From positions 60,664,609 through 60,728,608 of the forward strand of contig CP136066.1 of assembly GCA_032622095.1 (NCBI GenBank): 64,000 nucleotides of DNA. The letters are read 5' to 3'. The stretch's first letter is position 1. Every line of letters begins with the position of its first letter. This DNA is from Siphonodentalium dalli (taxonomy: Eukaryota > Mollusca > Scaphopoda > Gadilida > Siphonodentaliidae). The notes under the pieces are model-generated. The model saw only the letters and a program-made list of their open reading frames with translations, was not told where the DNA came from and did no database searches. Both the position numbers and the translations under genes were made by a program. Below, piece after piece: positions 30,786-41,924 of the stretch.

Positions 30786-32228
30786 TCCTACTATACGCAG
30801 CAAGTCCCTGGATATGCAGCAAGTCCCCGGTAAACGCAGCAAGTCCCTGGTAAATGCAGCAAGTCCCTCTAAATTAGGGTGGATTAGTGGAGTTGTTGAT
30901 GAGTTTAATCAGTGTTTTATTATCCATTTGATTTATGATCTGTGGCAGTTGATTAGAGTTGATTGGAAATCTTTATCCCTTTATAATTATTTAAGATGGG
31001 TATTTGTAGATTTTTATATATGAAATAAAAGTTTTTCTAAGTTTTATTAATTGCTATTTCTTTTATTCTACTCACTATTTAATATAATTTAATTAATATG
31101 CTTTATATTTCTTTGTGATATTCCTGTTTTCACTGCGTAAACACAGTTACATCACATTTTGACTGTAAATCGTGTTCTTTCGACAGCAACGGTGCATATG
31201 ATGTGTTAAAAGCATTAAATAGGTTAGTAATATTTGCTAGTTAGTCAATTCCTTATATGGTATAAATAAAGAGCGTTTACATCACTAATGTGTGAACATT
31301 TTACACCTAATAATATTTGACATTATTATAAAAGCATTAACTATGTTATTTATAGTAATTAGCGTTTATTTGTTAGTCTATTCCTGCCGCGTGAGGCTAT
31401 GATTTAAATAAAGAGCGTTTATTTCAAAATATAATATTGACATTATTATAAAAGCATAACTATGTTAGTAATTAGCGTTTATTTGTTAGTCTATTCCTGC
31501 TATGATTTAAATAAAGAGCGTTTATTTCACTGATGTTTCATTGACATTATTCATATTGTAAAATATTCACGATATGTTTCCCTATTTTCCAGGCTGGACG
31601 AGTCATCCAGTAGGAATGACATGCCAGCGATTGAAGCAGCAGTTCAGTCCGAACGTCTTCTACTTACAGCCTACAAGATTGCACTACCAACATCTTCAAC
31701 CAAACAACAGCAGATACATGTATCCAAATATTTTTTTATTCAATAAAAATCTTCCCAAACGAAAGCCTCAATATCTTGGTTAAATTACCCTTCCTTACTG
31801 GCCACATATATATACAATTTATTCTAATAAACTTTTCTTTCAGCTCACTGCTATATATGTATATTTATAAAACTGTGCTCTATTTTTCGTTTGTTGCTAT
31901 TCTACTATTCTCATGTTACTTGTTTGCATTTACCAACAAAAACATCTCAAAATCCAACTCTTAATTTTATCATTCAATGATTCAGTCCCACAATTCAGTC
32001 CAATTCCCTTCAATAATCTATCAGTATTACGATCAATTTAAAGCCCTTTGATTAAAGCCCTTTGTAATCAGCACCTCCACTGATTAAACATATCGTTGTG
32101 TAAACACGCATGACTAATCCGCCGTAATCCACCCTAGGTGTGAGGGACTTGCTGCATTTACCAGGGACTTAAATTGCTGCGTTTACCGGGGACTTGCTGC
32201 ATATCCAGGGACTTGCTGCGTATAGTTA
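30786..32228. mobile_element. 1.4-kb element with inverted repeats built of GCAGCAAGTCCC units
   Basis: Left end ACTATACGCAGCAAGTCCCT, with four GCAGCAAGTCCC units to about 30870; right end carries the reverse complement units from 32135 to 32222. Inside, about 120-bp direct repeats contain AAATAAAGAGCGTTTATTTC (31265-31540). Target duplication not resolved. Confidence 0.7.
31592..31730 (+). other. Exon-like ORF inside the 30.8-32.2 kb element
   Basis: TTCCCTATTTTCCAG is followed by an open frame reading LDESSSRNDMPAIEAAVQSE and LLLTAYKIALPT. It could be a captured exon or part of an element protein. I do not recognise it. Confidence 0.25.
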
Positions 32229-32613
32229 GTAGAACCATCTATTTGTTATATTTTAATCAAATTTAATATTACATGGACAGTGATTCCTAGGACTGTGATA
32301 AAACTCTTCGTGAAAACTTCAATTCAGAGCAAATTAATATGAAAAAAATTGCAAATACAAACTGGCCCAATGTAATCAGGTAATTTGTAAAGCCAGCTGA
32401 AAGCGGTGTAATTGGAAATGAGAAATGTGACACTGTTAGAATGTCGAGTTTTTGTATATGAAATACTCGTCAGAACTTGACAGAAGGACGGATGGGTGTG
32501 GAAACAAATATTTGTTTAAAATCTCGGCATCTTTCACCCACAATCGTAGTTGGTGGACCACCACAATCGTAGTTTCATAATATGAACTCTGTTTCGTTTA
32601 CCACAATCGCAAA

Positions 32614-32705
32614 ACCTAGAAAGACAAAATTCGCGCTGAACCTTGATTGAAATAAACTGGTCATGGGGAACGGGGGCCAAAATAGAGCGACAAACGTGCC
32701 CGTGG
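32614..32705 (+). repeat. Copy of the sequence upstream of EXOSC10
   Basis: CACAATCGCAAAACC...AATAAACTGGTCATGG.GAACGGG.CCAAAATAGAGCGACAAACG is shared with 41825-41924, about 100-200 bp upstream of the EXOSC10 ATG. Confidence 0.75.
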
Positions 32706-32819
32706 TCCCTCGCCAATTAAATGATTTTTTTTTTAATCAATCCAATTGGCAAGGTATTAAAATACATTAGTCGTACATACTAAAGCTGAAGGGTCATTCT
32801 CACCAAAACAAGACAGTCA

Positions 32820-32880
32820 ATGACTGTGGGTCGCTCACCAGACTGTAAATACTGGGACTCTGAAGACTACAGGAGTCAGT
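32820..32880. repeat. Dispersed repeat piece shared with 53.9 kb
   Basis: AGTCAATGACTGTGGGTCGC and CTCACCAGACTGTAAATACT recur in reverse complement at 53905-53965. Confidence 0.5.
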
Positions 32881-32934
32881 ATCACTTGACAAGTAGTTCT
32901 AAACATGGACATAGCTATTTTTCACATTTATTAT

Positions 32935-33050
32935 TTATTTACGCTTAACCTCTATCATTTGTGCATAAGCGCGAAATATTTACGCTTAAGCGTAAATCAT
33001 TTGCACTTAAGCGCAAATCATTTGCAATTAAGCGCAAATAAAAATTAACA
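32935..33050. repeat. Cluster of TTACGCTTAAGCGTAAA palindromes
   Basis: Consecutive TTTACGCTTAAGCGTAAATC, TTGCACTTAAGCGCAAATC and TTGCAATTAAGCGCAAAT units. Confidence 0.65.
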
Positions 33051-33532
33051 TGCATTGACCCCCACCCCCTGAATTAATTTTAAATGGCACAGGCCTAAAC
33101 ACATCACTAAAGTCTATATAGGTCCACCAAAATGAGGGAAGCATCCCCCAAGATCCCTTTTATGACCATGAAAATGGTATAGATCTGTGCAGGATATGTC
33201 TCTTTTTATAAAATATACTAGATCTCTGGGATGGAGACACAAATTGTTGGGGACAGGGATGCTGATAATATGACAATAGGGTATTTTCTCCTATTTCAAG
33301 TCAATAAGTACACCATATGAGGGAAGCAAGCACCCAGTAAGCCCTAATTCCCTATTTATGGCCATGGAAATGGTATATATATATGTGCAGATGTCCCTTT
33401 AATAAAATATGCTAGAGCTCTGGGAGTGAGGCACCAATTCTTGGGAGAGAGATGCTGATATGCACATGGAAATGTTTTTTCTTCAACTTTCGAGGCTGTA
33501 TGGTGCTACTACTGTGGGCCCATGATAATATA

Positions 33533-34640
33533 AACACATAAAAAAAAAAAAAAACCCCAATATAATATGTAATATTTTCGGAGATATTGGATGGATTTTT
33601 ATGAAACTTTTCACAAATGCTTATTGGAGCTAGAGACGCCATCCATGCGAAGGACAGCCATGTGCGTTGTGATTGAATGGAAGTGGGGTAGATTTTAAAA
33701 ATGACAAAAAAGATAACAATGAGATTGCATTCATTGAATCAATATTGCGTGTAGCCACCATGTCGCGGGATAACCTGCTGGCATCGGGATAGCATGCTGT
33801 TGATGAGAGGGGCGATTCTACGCGTTGGAATGTTCCTCCATTCGTCCTGCAACAGACAGTGCATGTCACCGAGCATCATTGATACGGTGACAAACAGCTC
33901 TCTTCAGTTGGTCCCACAAATGTTCTGGGCTCCTATATTCAGATTCCCATTAACAGGGACGAGGTTAGTCTTATGTGTGGTGCTGATACATACCACTCCT
34001 GGACGTCATCATACGCAATGTAGCGTTTGTTAAATAACGATATTGTCTAGCGGTTGTAACCCTCAGTCTTCCAGTTCTGGGCGATCTGCGATATTGCCAA
34101 TTTGCTGGTTTCACTGTCTTAAATTCCCTATGGTTTTTGGCATTACCCCATGCGGCGGGCAACATGTTTTATGGAGAAATTCACATCCAAAAGGCCAATA
34201 GCTATGCCTCTGTTTTGGGTTGGTATTCGACCTATCACTGGTTGATTTCAACTTTCCCAACTAAAGGGGTATGGAATGACTGAAGGGAATGAGTATGGAC
34301 CGGGTACACACTGTTTCCATTCGGCAAAGTTATGCTCTAAAGCATGCAGGGGGACTCACAACATCATATTCTGACAAAAACTACATGCAGTACACAATGT
34401 GTAATCAAGGAAACAATACTGTGGCCGAGATCACTCTACCCGTGTGTTCGCCATTTTTGAAAAGCACCCCTCCTCCAATCAACTCGTGCTCAGTCGTCCG
34501 TAACACCACTTACATGGCTGTCCTTCACACGAATTGTGTCTCTAGCTCCAGTAATCATTTGTGGAAAGTTTCACCCAAATCCAATATCTCCGAAAATATT
34601 ACTCATTATATTAGGGGGGACTTTCTTTTTTTGATGTGTT
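33533..34640 (-). mobile_element. Tc1-like element, internally deleted
   Basis: Inverted ends AACACAT(C)AAAAAA with a poly(A)-rich border, then matching arms GTAATATTTTCGGAGATATT and GGAGCTAGAGAC on both sides (about 120-130 bp). TA at 33531-33532 and 34641-34642. Contains a broken Tc1/IS630-type transposase on the minus strand. Confidence 0.75.
33735..34165 (-). pseudogene. Tc1-like transposase remnant
   Basis: N-terminal part reads RRSPRTGRLRVTTARQYRYL (helix-turn-helix linker, 34060-34100 region) and jumps directly to the C-terminal WSPEHLWDQLKRAV, EWRNIPTRRIAPLINSM and CQQVIPRHGGYTQY. The DDE core is deleted and frames differ, so it is dead. Confidence 0.8.
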
Positions 34641-34649
34641 TACTATGAG

Positions 34650-36318
34650 ATTTTTTGAAATCCAAGATGGCCTCCAGCGGCCATGTTTTTTGGCTGAATA
34701 ACCTCAAAAGGACTCGTTCCCGTCTACATGTCATTGTTAACATCCATGACAAATTTTATGAAGATCCGACTAAAGCAACGACCTGTAGCTAGCCCGCGCC
34801 AAAAGGATTTAGTCATGCAAAGAGAAAAATCCAAGATGGCTGCTGGCGGCCATGTTTTTTGGCCGAACTACCCCAAAATGACTCGTTCCCATCTACATGT
34901 CATTCTTAACATCCATGGCAAATTTCATGAAGTTCCAACCATAGCTACGACCTGTAGCCCGCGCCAAAGGATTTAGTCATGTAAAGAGTAAAATCCAAGA
35001 TGGCTGCTGGCGGCCATGTTTTTTAGCCAAACGACCCCAAAATCACTCGTTACGATCTACATGTCAATATTAACATCCATGACAAAATTTCATGATGATC
35101 AGACGAACAGTACGACCTGTAGACCGCGCCAATGGATTCAATTTTGAAATCAAAGATGGCGACCAGCGGCCATGTTTTTTGGCCGAATGACCCCAAAATG
35201 ACTCGTTCCCATCTACATGTCATTGTTAACATCCATGACAAATTTCATGAAGATCAGACCAAATCTACAACCTGTAGCCCACGCCAAAGGATTTAGTCAT
35301 GCAAAGAGTAAAATCCAAGATGGCTGCTGGCGGCCATGTTTTTTGGCCGAGCTACCCCAAAATGACTCGTTCCCATCTACATGTCATTGTTAACAACCAT
35401 GACAAACTTCATGAAGATCCAACTAAAGCTACGACCTGCAGCCCGCGCCAAAGGATTTAGTCATGTAAAGAGTAAAATCCAAAATGGCTGCTGGTGGCCA
35501 TGTTTTTTGACAGAACGACCCCAAAATGACTCGTTCCCATCTACATGTCAATATTAACATCCACGACAAATTTCATGATGATCAGACGAACAGTACGACA
35601 TGTGACCCGTGCTAATGGATTAAATTTTGAAATCCAAGATGGCCGCTGCGGCCATGTTTTTGTCCGAATGACTCCAAAATGACTCGTTCCCATCTACATT
35701 CCAATTTCAACAGCCATGAAAATTTGTATGATGATCAGACTAAAGGTACGACCTGTAGCCCGTGCTAAAGGATTTAGTCATACAAAGAGTAAAATCAAAG
35801 ATGGCTGCTGGCGGCCATGTTTTTTGGCCGAATGACCCCAAAATGACTCGTTCCCATCTACATGTCATTATTAACATTCATGACAAATTTTATGATGATC
35901 AGACTAAAGGTACGAGCTGTAGCCCGTGCTAAAGAATTTAGTCATACAAAGAGTAAAATCCAAGATGGCTGCTGGCGGCCATGTTTTTTGGCCGAATGAC
36001 CCCAAAATTGCTCGTTCCCATCTACATGCCAATATTAACATCCATGACAAATTTCATGATGATCAGACGAACAGTACTACCTGTAGACCGCCCCAATGGA
36101 TTTAATTTTGAAATCAAAGATGGCCGCCAGTGGCCATGTTTTTTGGCCGAATGACCCCAAAATGACTCGTTCCCATCTACATGTCAATGTCAACATTCAT
36201 AAAGATCAGACCAAAGGTACGACCTGTAACCCGCACCAAAGGAAATTGTTGACGGACATACAGACCACGGACGCCAACCCATGGCAATAGCTCAAACTTA
36301 CAAAGTAAGTTGAGCTAA
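34650..36318 (+). mobile_element. Tandem-array element, copy 2, about 10 units, left-truncated
   Basis: Ten units of about 160-165 bp from 34650, then CATGGCAATAGCTCAAACTT and the hairpin end to 36318. The left end is missing: the array abuts the Tc1-like element. Confidence 0.78.
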
Positions 36319-36689
36319 TAATAAATCTGAAAAGGGTCTCCCATACATAGCTGGGGGTTATCAGATGAGCGAGGCTCTTCGCCTTGAAATTTCTAATTGC
36401 ACACCACTGACAAATGTCCAACCTCTTAGCTTTCAAGACAATACCACAGTACTAAGTTCACAAAAATCCTTTTGCACATCCCTCTTATGTTGAATTTTAC
36501 AATTGGTACCAATACTTTTAAGCTCTCAAACCCCTCTACATTGCCTCAAACACTGCCCCACCCAGGCTGCCTAGAAATCAATATTATACCAGTACCAAAC
36601 AGCATAGAGGAGAGTTAAATCTCTTATCTCTGCCCCTATTAGAACAAATGTGAATCCCCATTTATGAGATCCATTCATCTAGTAATATC

Positions 36690-36712
36690 AATATACCCCC
36701 CCCCCCCCCAAT
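36690..36712. repeat. Poly(C) tract
   Basis: A run of C within ATATACCCCC...CCAATATA. Similar tracts lie at 46629, 60424 and (as G) 60586. Confidence 0.8.
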
Positions 36713-36819
36713 ATATAATACATCTCCCAATTTTTCTTTGAAATACCAGGGTATGATTTCACCAGGATAAGTGGTGATTAAGAAAATAATATTGGAACAG
36801 CCAAGTCTGTATTTAGTGT

Positions 36820-37500
36820 CTGTCAGTTGCAGAATGAGGTCACCAAAAGGTGAATTTAATGACACTATTCCGCAAGGTGGACTAGCATCACCAAATTCAC
36901 CATCTGGGGACCTCATTTCCTAAAAATTACCCCATTTGAAGAAATCTGAACCCGCGTCACCCAAGGCCCATCCATACCAAATAAAAGCTATATAGGCCCT
37001 ATATCAGGGTATGATTTCACCTGGATAAGTGGTGGTTAAGAAAATAATATGAAACAGCCAAGCCTGAATTTAGTGTGTCTGACATTGCAGAATGAGGTCC
37101 CCAAAAGGTGAATTTAATGACACCATTCCGCAAGGTGGGCTAGCATCACCAGATTCACCCTCAGTCTGATTAGGCCTCAACAGCCATGGGAAACCTAGGG
37201 ATTGAAGTTCTACAGCTGAAGTTGGTGATGCACACCCATTGAGCACCTCAATTATACATTGTATCTTCTGCAAATTAGGGGGACATAGAAACTGAAGAGA
37301 AGGGAAAAAGTCAAAAAGTAACTAAAATAAAATTTCAATTTGATACTTAAGATACTTCCCAGAAAATGAGGACTAAGCAGAATGAGGTCCCTAGAGGGTG
37401 TATTTGGTGATGCTAGCCTGCTGTATGGGATTGCAACACTAAATTCGCCCTCTGGGGACCTCATTCTGCAAATGTCAGATACACTAAATTCAGGCTTGGG
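36820..37500. mobile_element. GAATGAGGTCCC foldback elements, two copies in series
   Basis: GTGTCTGTCAGTTGCAGAAT (36816) and GTGTCTGACATTGCAGAATG (37073) starts, each with GGTGAATTTAATGACACYAT and mirror GGGGACCTCATT; the last ends at CAGATACACTAAATTCAGGC near 37492. Confidence 0.65.
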
Positions 37501-38094
37501 AACAGCAGTTTGTTAAAGGTACGGTTGGCCTTGGCGGTGGGTATCCTGTAAAAATATTTCCACCCGTCAAAAACCGCCACAAACAGAAAGAACATCAAAA
37601 TGTAGACATACTTTGTCCGTATACAAATAAGAAATATCGCATAAACAGTATGTTATTGTCATTTGTTTGACCATTGTTATGTAAACAAAAGCATAAAAAG
37701 TTACTTTTCTGGTGTTTGTTTATATTATGATGGTAAACATAAAGAGCGTTCTTTGTTGGTGAATTCCTGATATGGAACAAATAAAGAGCGTTTATGCCAT
37801 TTGTGTGTGATTAGCCAGTAGCATTGTGCTGTCTTCTGTAACACAATCAGGCTCTTGCTTAGGTAAAATATAGTAGGTCTTTATGATAACATGCTGTTTA
37901 CGCAATAGTCATGGTATATATGACGAAACTGTATGCATTTTAATGTTTTTCTGTTTACGGTGATTGGAACAAATATGAATATTTTTCGACAACTAAGGCC
38001 TCACGTGCCTTTAATGAAAACAAACACCAGTGCTAGCAGTGTTGTTTACACAAGACTGCCAGATGACATCTATTATTCTAATCTAAATGAATGA
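37501..38094. other. Intergenic with AAATAAAGAGCGTTTAT fragments
   Basis: 37735-37800 repeats the AAATAAAGAGCGTTTATG motif of the 30.8-32.2 kb element. The rest shows nothing recognisable. Confidence 0.45.
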
Positions 38095-38771
38095 CCTGTG
38101 TCTCTCTGCAGATCTGCTTCTGGTAAGAAGAGGTATTAAAGTTGGAATTTGGGAGATGACATGGGTTGGAAGGGATGTTGGTTGATGGCAGTGTGGGGTG
38201 GGTCTGGGCCATGTGGGAAGGGGTTGGTAATGAATGTTTCCATAATTTCATTAAAGATTAAAGTTTCATAACTCTGCTGATGTTATAATGGTGTCACTTT
38301 TTTAAAATTTTATAACATGTTTAAAACATAATTTTTTGTTAGTTAAATTGAGCAAGGTCGCCCTGAAAATTCCATAAATCTGAATTAAAAAAAATTCTAA
38401 AACATTTTTGAGTTATGTCACTGGCTCCGCCCACATTCGACCCAGTGACCCCTTTTGAACAAATCTGAACCACAGTCCCCCAAGGACCCTTTGTACCAAA
38501 TATGAACCCTTCGGCCCAATGAAATTTGAAATGTCATTGCAAGAATTACTACCGGTATGGTGGGAAAGAGTTATGGTCCTAGCTTCGCAACTATTTGACC
38601 GGATGACCTCATTTGAACAAATCTGAATGTGATTCACCTAGGGAACATCCACATCATATATGAACCCATTCGGTTTTACGATTCTGGAGAAGATGATTCT
38701 TGATGGACGGACGGATGGACAGATGACGATGAGTGTAGCTCCACCGGAGACTTCATCTCAGGTGAGCTAAA
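38095..38771 (-). mobile_element. AGCTCACCTGAGAC hairpin-end element, copy 1
   Basis: On the minus strand starts at TTAGCTCACCTGAGATGAAG with a hairpin to GGTGGAGCTACAC, then CCATCCGTCCGTCC, then two segments with GGTTCATATTTGG and TTCAGATTTGTTC. Same as 52692-53340 in opposite orientation. Confidence 0.75.
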
Positions 38772-38773
38772 AA

Positions 38774-39020
38774 GTACTGAAGGGTACACAGGTTTTGAAA
38801 ATGTGCTGACGGGTACACAGGGTTTGCGATCGGGAATAATGGAGTTATTTAACTGTGTTCCTGAAAGTCTGGCGCCCACCATTTTTCGTTTTCAGTTCAT
38901 TTTAGTTTTCCTTGGAACATATACAATTATTCTCGAACAGAAGTCATGGCAGACATGAAAACTAAAAATCATTTAGAATGAGATTTCAAAACCTGTGTAC
39001 CCTTCAGCACATTTCCGAAG
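38774..39020. repeat. Foldback repeat next to EXOSC10 3' end
   Basis: AGTACTGAAGGGTACACAGG and TTTGAAAATGTGCTGACGGG pair with AAAACCTGTGTACCCTTCAG and CACATTTCC. Confidence 0.65.
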
Positions 39021-39048
39021 ATAGTGGAACAAGGTCAGAATATGTGAA

Positions 39049-39080
39049 TTTTTTTTTTTAAATATTATAATCTATTTATT
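39049..39080 (-). terminator. EXOSC10 poly(A) signal and A-run
   Basis: On the minus strand AATAAA overlaps the EXOSC10 stop codon (39080-39075). An 11-A run at 39059-39049 follows 15 nt later, the usual signal-to-tail distance. Confidence 0.5.
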
Positions 39081-41727
39081 TCTTCTTTGATGAGAAAGTC
39101 ATACTCTTCTGATTTCCAGACTTCTTTTTCTTTTTGAACTTTTTTTCTTTGCCAACAACTCCCCCAGGGTTGAAGACATCAGCACCTGGTTTCGATGTGG
39201 ATACTTTGAATATGCTCTTGTCTGCTTTGTCATAGTCAAAAGGCTGAATATTTGAAGCGTCAATTTTCTTCTTCTTTTTCTTTTTAACAACAACAATCTC
39301 TCCTTCACGAGAAGCTGATCCAAGAGCATGTATTGTTGTTTCTTTGGGTGCTTCTGCTGTGTATTCTGCTGACACAAATTTCTTCTTTTTCTTCTTGGTT
39401 ACTTTGAGGTTTTCCACCACCTCACCCTTCAGATTAACTGAACTAATGTCATTTACTGTTGGTTTTGCTGTCACCGACACATTCAATGACTTCTTCTTTT
39501 TAATCTTTTTCTTTGTAAGAGCTCCCTTATCTCTTAAGGACCGTATCTCTTGGTGAGATTCCTTGACTTCTATTTTCTGTCTTTTTCTTGGGAGTTCTGT
39601 TTGGACAGGGTCTTTAACTTCATCTGATGAAAGTCGTTCCATCGGTGTATTTTTCATCAGCTTCCATGTCTGATCAATCAGGTTAATAGGCTGTGCTGGA
39701 GAGGATTTTATTTTTGCAGGTCGCAGAGTTTCATGTATCACATCACATGGAAGATATTTCTCAAATGGATTTACAAATGCTTTCATAATATCCAAAGCTT
39801 TCCTCCTCCCAGCAGACATAGTAGCTTCTTTTTTATCACAGAAGGCTGTTAAAACTGGCTCAGATTTGATCAGTAGACTGACATCATGGAGCATGTAGGC
39901 ATCTTCTGATGGAAACAAATCACTTGTCTTTTTTATTTTGACGAGTGGTTCACAATCCATGGTAGGAACATGAGTTTCCGAGTCCTGATGTGATAAATCA
40001 TGTGGACAGTTCAGTATGTTATTAATGTTATATTTGGGATGCTGGTGATCTGATGGTGCCTTAATTGGTTTTGAGGCTGCTTGAGTTTTGAACAATGGTT
40101 TCTCTCTTGCTTCCATGATGATGCTGTGTAGTTCGTTGATGTACTGCCGCACCATGGGAGGGATTGGATTACAGCATGCCATGATACCTTCATACTCCTT
40201 TGGTAAGCTGTCGGCAATGTGAAGCAGCATATGGTTCGGCAGGACAAACCCTGTACTCTCATCTTCCATCCTAGCAACTCTGTCTCGCCATGAGAACAAA
40301 CCCTCCAAGGCAGCAGTCTGTTGAGAGTTGAACACTTTTCTGTTCTTTCTATACAAATTCAAGTAACTGTCTTCATGGAAGAAAGGCTTTTTGTAAACCT
40401 TGCAACACAGTTCAGAACTTCTCTGGTAAACTGAGTTCAGGAGATTTTTGTGTTCATTTCCTCTTTCTATCAGTTCGTTTCGCATCATATCATGGATATA
40501 TAGTAAGTAGTGCGTGTCCTCCCGAGCATATTTTATCAGCTCTGAAGGCAGTGGTCTGATTCGCCAGTCAGCCAGCTGGTACTGTTTGTCTGCTTCTACC
40601 TGGCAATATGTCTGCAGCAGGTGCGAGAGCGAAAACCTACCACTCCCAAGAACTCTGGCTGCTTGTCCAGTGTCAAACATGTTCACTATGTACACACCAA
40701 AGTCTCTCTGTAACCACTCAACATCTGAGTCACTGCCATGGAAAACCTTGAGAATATTAGCATCAGTAAATACGTTGTTTAACATATAAAGGCTACTCCT
40801 CAACTCCAGTGTATCAACTATGTAATCTTCCTGCCTTGTTGATATCTGTATCAGGCATGTGAAGCCCAGATAGGTTCTGTATGAATGGTGCTCTAAGTCA
40901 ACAGCTATTTCCTTCTGTTTCTTTAGTTTTTGACACATAGAACCCAGGTCAGATTCAGTGTCAATGTATTTCAATGGAGTGGCACTCATCTCTCTGGGTT
41001 GCTGTGTGTTCACAGTCTCTAGGAATTCTGCCTTCTGCTTTAAATTGACAATTTCAAACTTGTATGGATGAGGAAACACAAAATCAGGATTCTCAGCATC
41101 TTCTATGCTGGAAATCTTCAAGCTCTCTTCCAGTGATGACACAGCGTTTGGCTTATGTTTTATCTTTGGCAGGAACGGTCTGTTTGTGTTATCAACTTTA
41201 TCTTTAAAAAACAGCTGGGGCCTTTGGATATTCTTTGCTGCAAATAGCTTATAACCTGGTGCCTTGCTACTTGATATCTTTTTGTTCCAGCTTGCGGAAT
41301 TTCCTGTGGGAGTGGCAGTAGCAACAACCAATGGAGTGGCATTTTTCTTCAAACCTGCTGCTTCGTCCAATGAGCTCCCAACTTTCTCCAATATGTGATC
41401 ATTAGCATCAATCAGTTGGTCGAACTTATCTTCAACATCCCTGTCATCAGCAAAATTACCTCTGAAATTCTGCTGCTTTAGCAAGGCTTGAATTATATGT
41501 AGTACTCTGTTTCCATGGTAGTCTAAGACATCTCCAAATCCTCTGAAACTCGAGTAGTAGTCATAGTCATCCCCAAGTGTTGGAAGGTTGTGTGAAGTCT
41601 TTATGCCTTGGACTACTGCTTTGAGGGCACTCTGAGAGAATTCGTTGACTGTGTCGTGAGCTGGTAAAAATGACATATTTGTGGAAGATTGCCCACTTTC
41701 TGTGTCAGTTTTGTCTGGGGCGGCCAT
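39076..41727 (-). CDS. EXOSC10: EXOSC10 / Rrp6, exosome 3'-5' exoribonuclease, intronless
   Basis: A complete 883-residue protein (human 885). The start is the ATG at 41727 (MAAPDKTD, context AAGATGGCC). The frame stays open to a GTG at 41778 but has no upstream ATG. Order of domains: PMC2NT-like region about 20-125; DEDD-Y exonuclease with VDLEHH (D277, E279), GSDSDVEW (D335) and AREDTHYLL (D404, Y407); HRDC domain about 470-550 (LFSWRDRVAR...LPNHML); long Lys-rich tail with the conserved FDYDKADKSIF and KSMTF motifs. It degrades and trims nuclear RNA (rRNA spacers, snoRNA, promoter transcripts) on the exosome. All catalytic residues are intact. Vertebrate orthologues have many introns; here there is none. 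AATAAA overlaps the stop codon and 11 A residues follow about 15 nt later, which fits either a compact poly(A) site or a retrocopy. Confidence 0.96.
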   Translation of the reverse strand: MAAPDKTDTESGQSSTNMSFLPAHDTVNEFSQSALKAVVQGIKTSHNLPTLGDDYDYYSSFRGFGDVLDYHGNRVLHIIQALLKQQNFRGNFADDRDVEDKFDQLIDANDHILEKVGSSLDEAAGLKKNATPLVVATATPTGNSASWNKKISSSKAPGYKLFAAKNIQRPQLFFKDKVDNTNRPFLPKIKHKPNAVSSLEESLKISSIEDAENPDFVFPHPYKFEIVNLKQKAEFLETVNTQQPREMSATPLKYIDTESDLGSMCQKLKKQKEIAVDLEHHSYRTYLGFTCLIQISTRQEDYIVDTLELRSSLYMLNNVFTDANILKVFHGSDSDVEWLQRDFGVYIVNMFDTGQAARVLGSGRFSLSHLLQTYCQVEADKQYQLADWRIRPLPSELIKYAREDTHYLLYIHDMMRNELIERGNEHKNLLNSVYQRSSELCCKVYKKPFFHEDSYLNLYRKNRKVFNSQQTAALEGLFSWRDRVARMEDESTGFVLPNHMLLHIADSLPKEYEGIMACCNPIPPMVRQYINELHSIIMEAREKPLFKTQAASKPIKAPSDHQHPKYNINNILNCPHDLSHQDSETHVPTMDCEPLVKIKKTSDLFPSEDAYMLHDVSLLIKSEPVLTAFCDKKEATMSAGRRKALDIMKAFVNPFEKYLPCDVIHETLRPAKIKSSPAQPINLIDQTWKLMKNTPMERLSSDEVKDPVQTELPRKRQKIEVKESHQEIRSLRDKGALTKKKIKKKKSLNVSVTAKPTVNDISSVNLKGEVVENLKVTKKKKKKFVSAEYTAEAPKETTIHALGSASREGEIVVVKKKKKKKIDASNIQPFDYDKADKSIFKVSTSKPGADVFNPGGVVGKEKKFKKKKKSGNQKSMTFSSKKK

Positions 41728-41824
41728 CTTTGTTTCTAGATATGTTCCGACAATATTGTAAGAAGGCAGCGAAGGCACCTGTTAACACATTTTTGTTTAA
41801 AATATCGACGTCGTTCAGCCACAA

Positions 41825-41924
41825 CAACAATCGCAAAACCGAGAATGACACGCTGTATCTAAAAATAGTAATAAACTGGTCATGGAGAACGGGGACCAAA
41901 ATAGAGCGACAAACGCGCCCGTAA
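41825..41924 (+). promoter_or_regulatory. EXOSC10 upstream region, duplicated at 32.6 kb
   Basis: Lies 98-197 bp upstream of the start codon, so within the probable promoter or 5' leader. Shared blocks with 32614-32705 include CCAAAATAGAGCGACAAACG. Whether the block is promoter or dispersed repeat cannot be told from one window. Confidence 0.4.

Noticed and set aside
39344-40789. ORFs opposite and out of frame with EXOSC10
   Set aside because: Shadows of the real 883-codon frame.
41728-41778. Upstream start of EXOSC10 at 41778
   Set aside because: The codon there is GTG; the first ATG, with good context, is at 41727.
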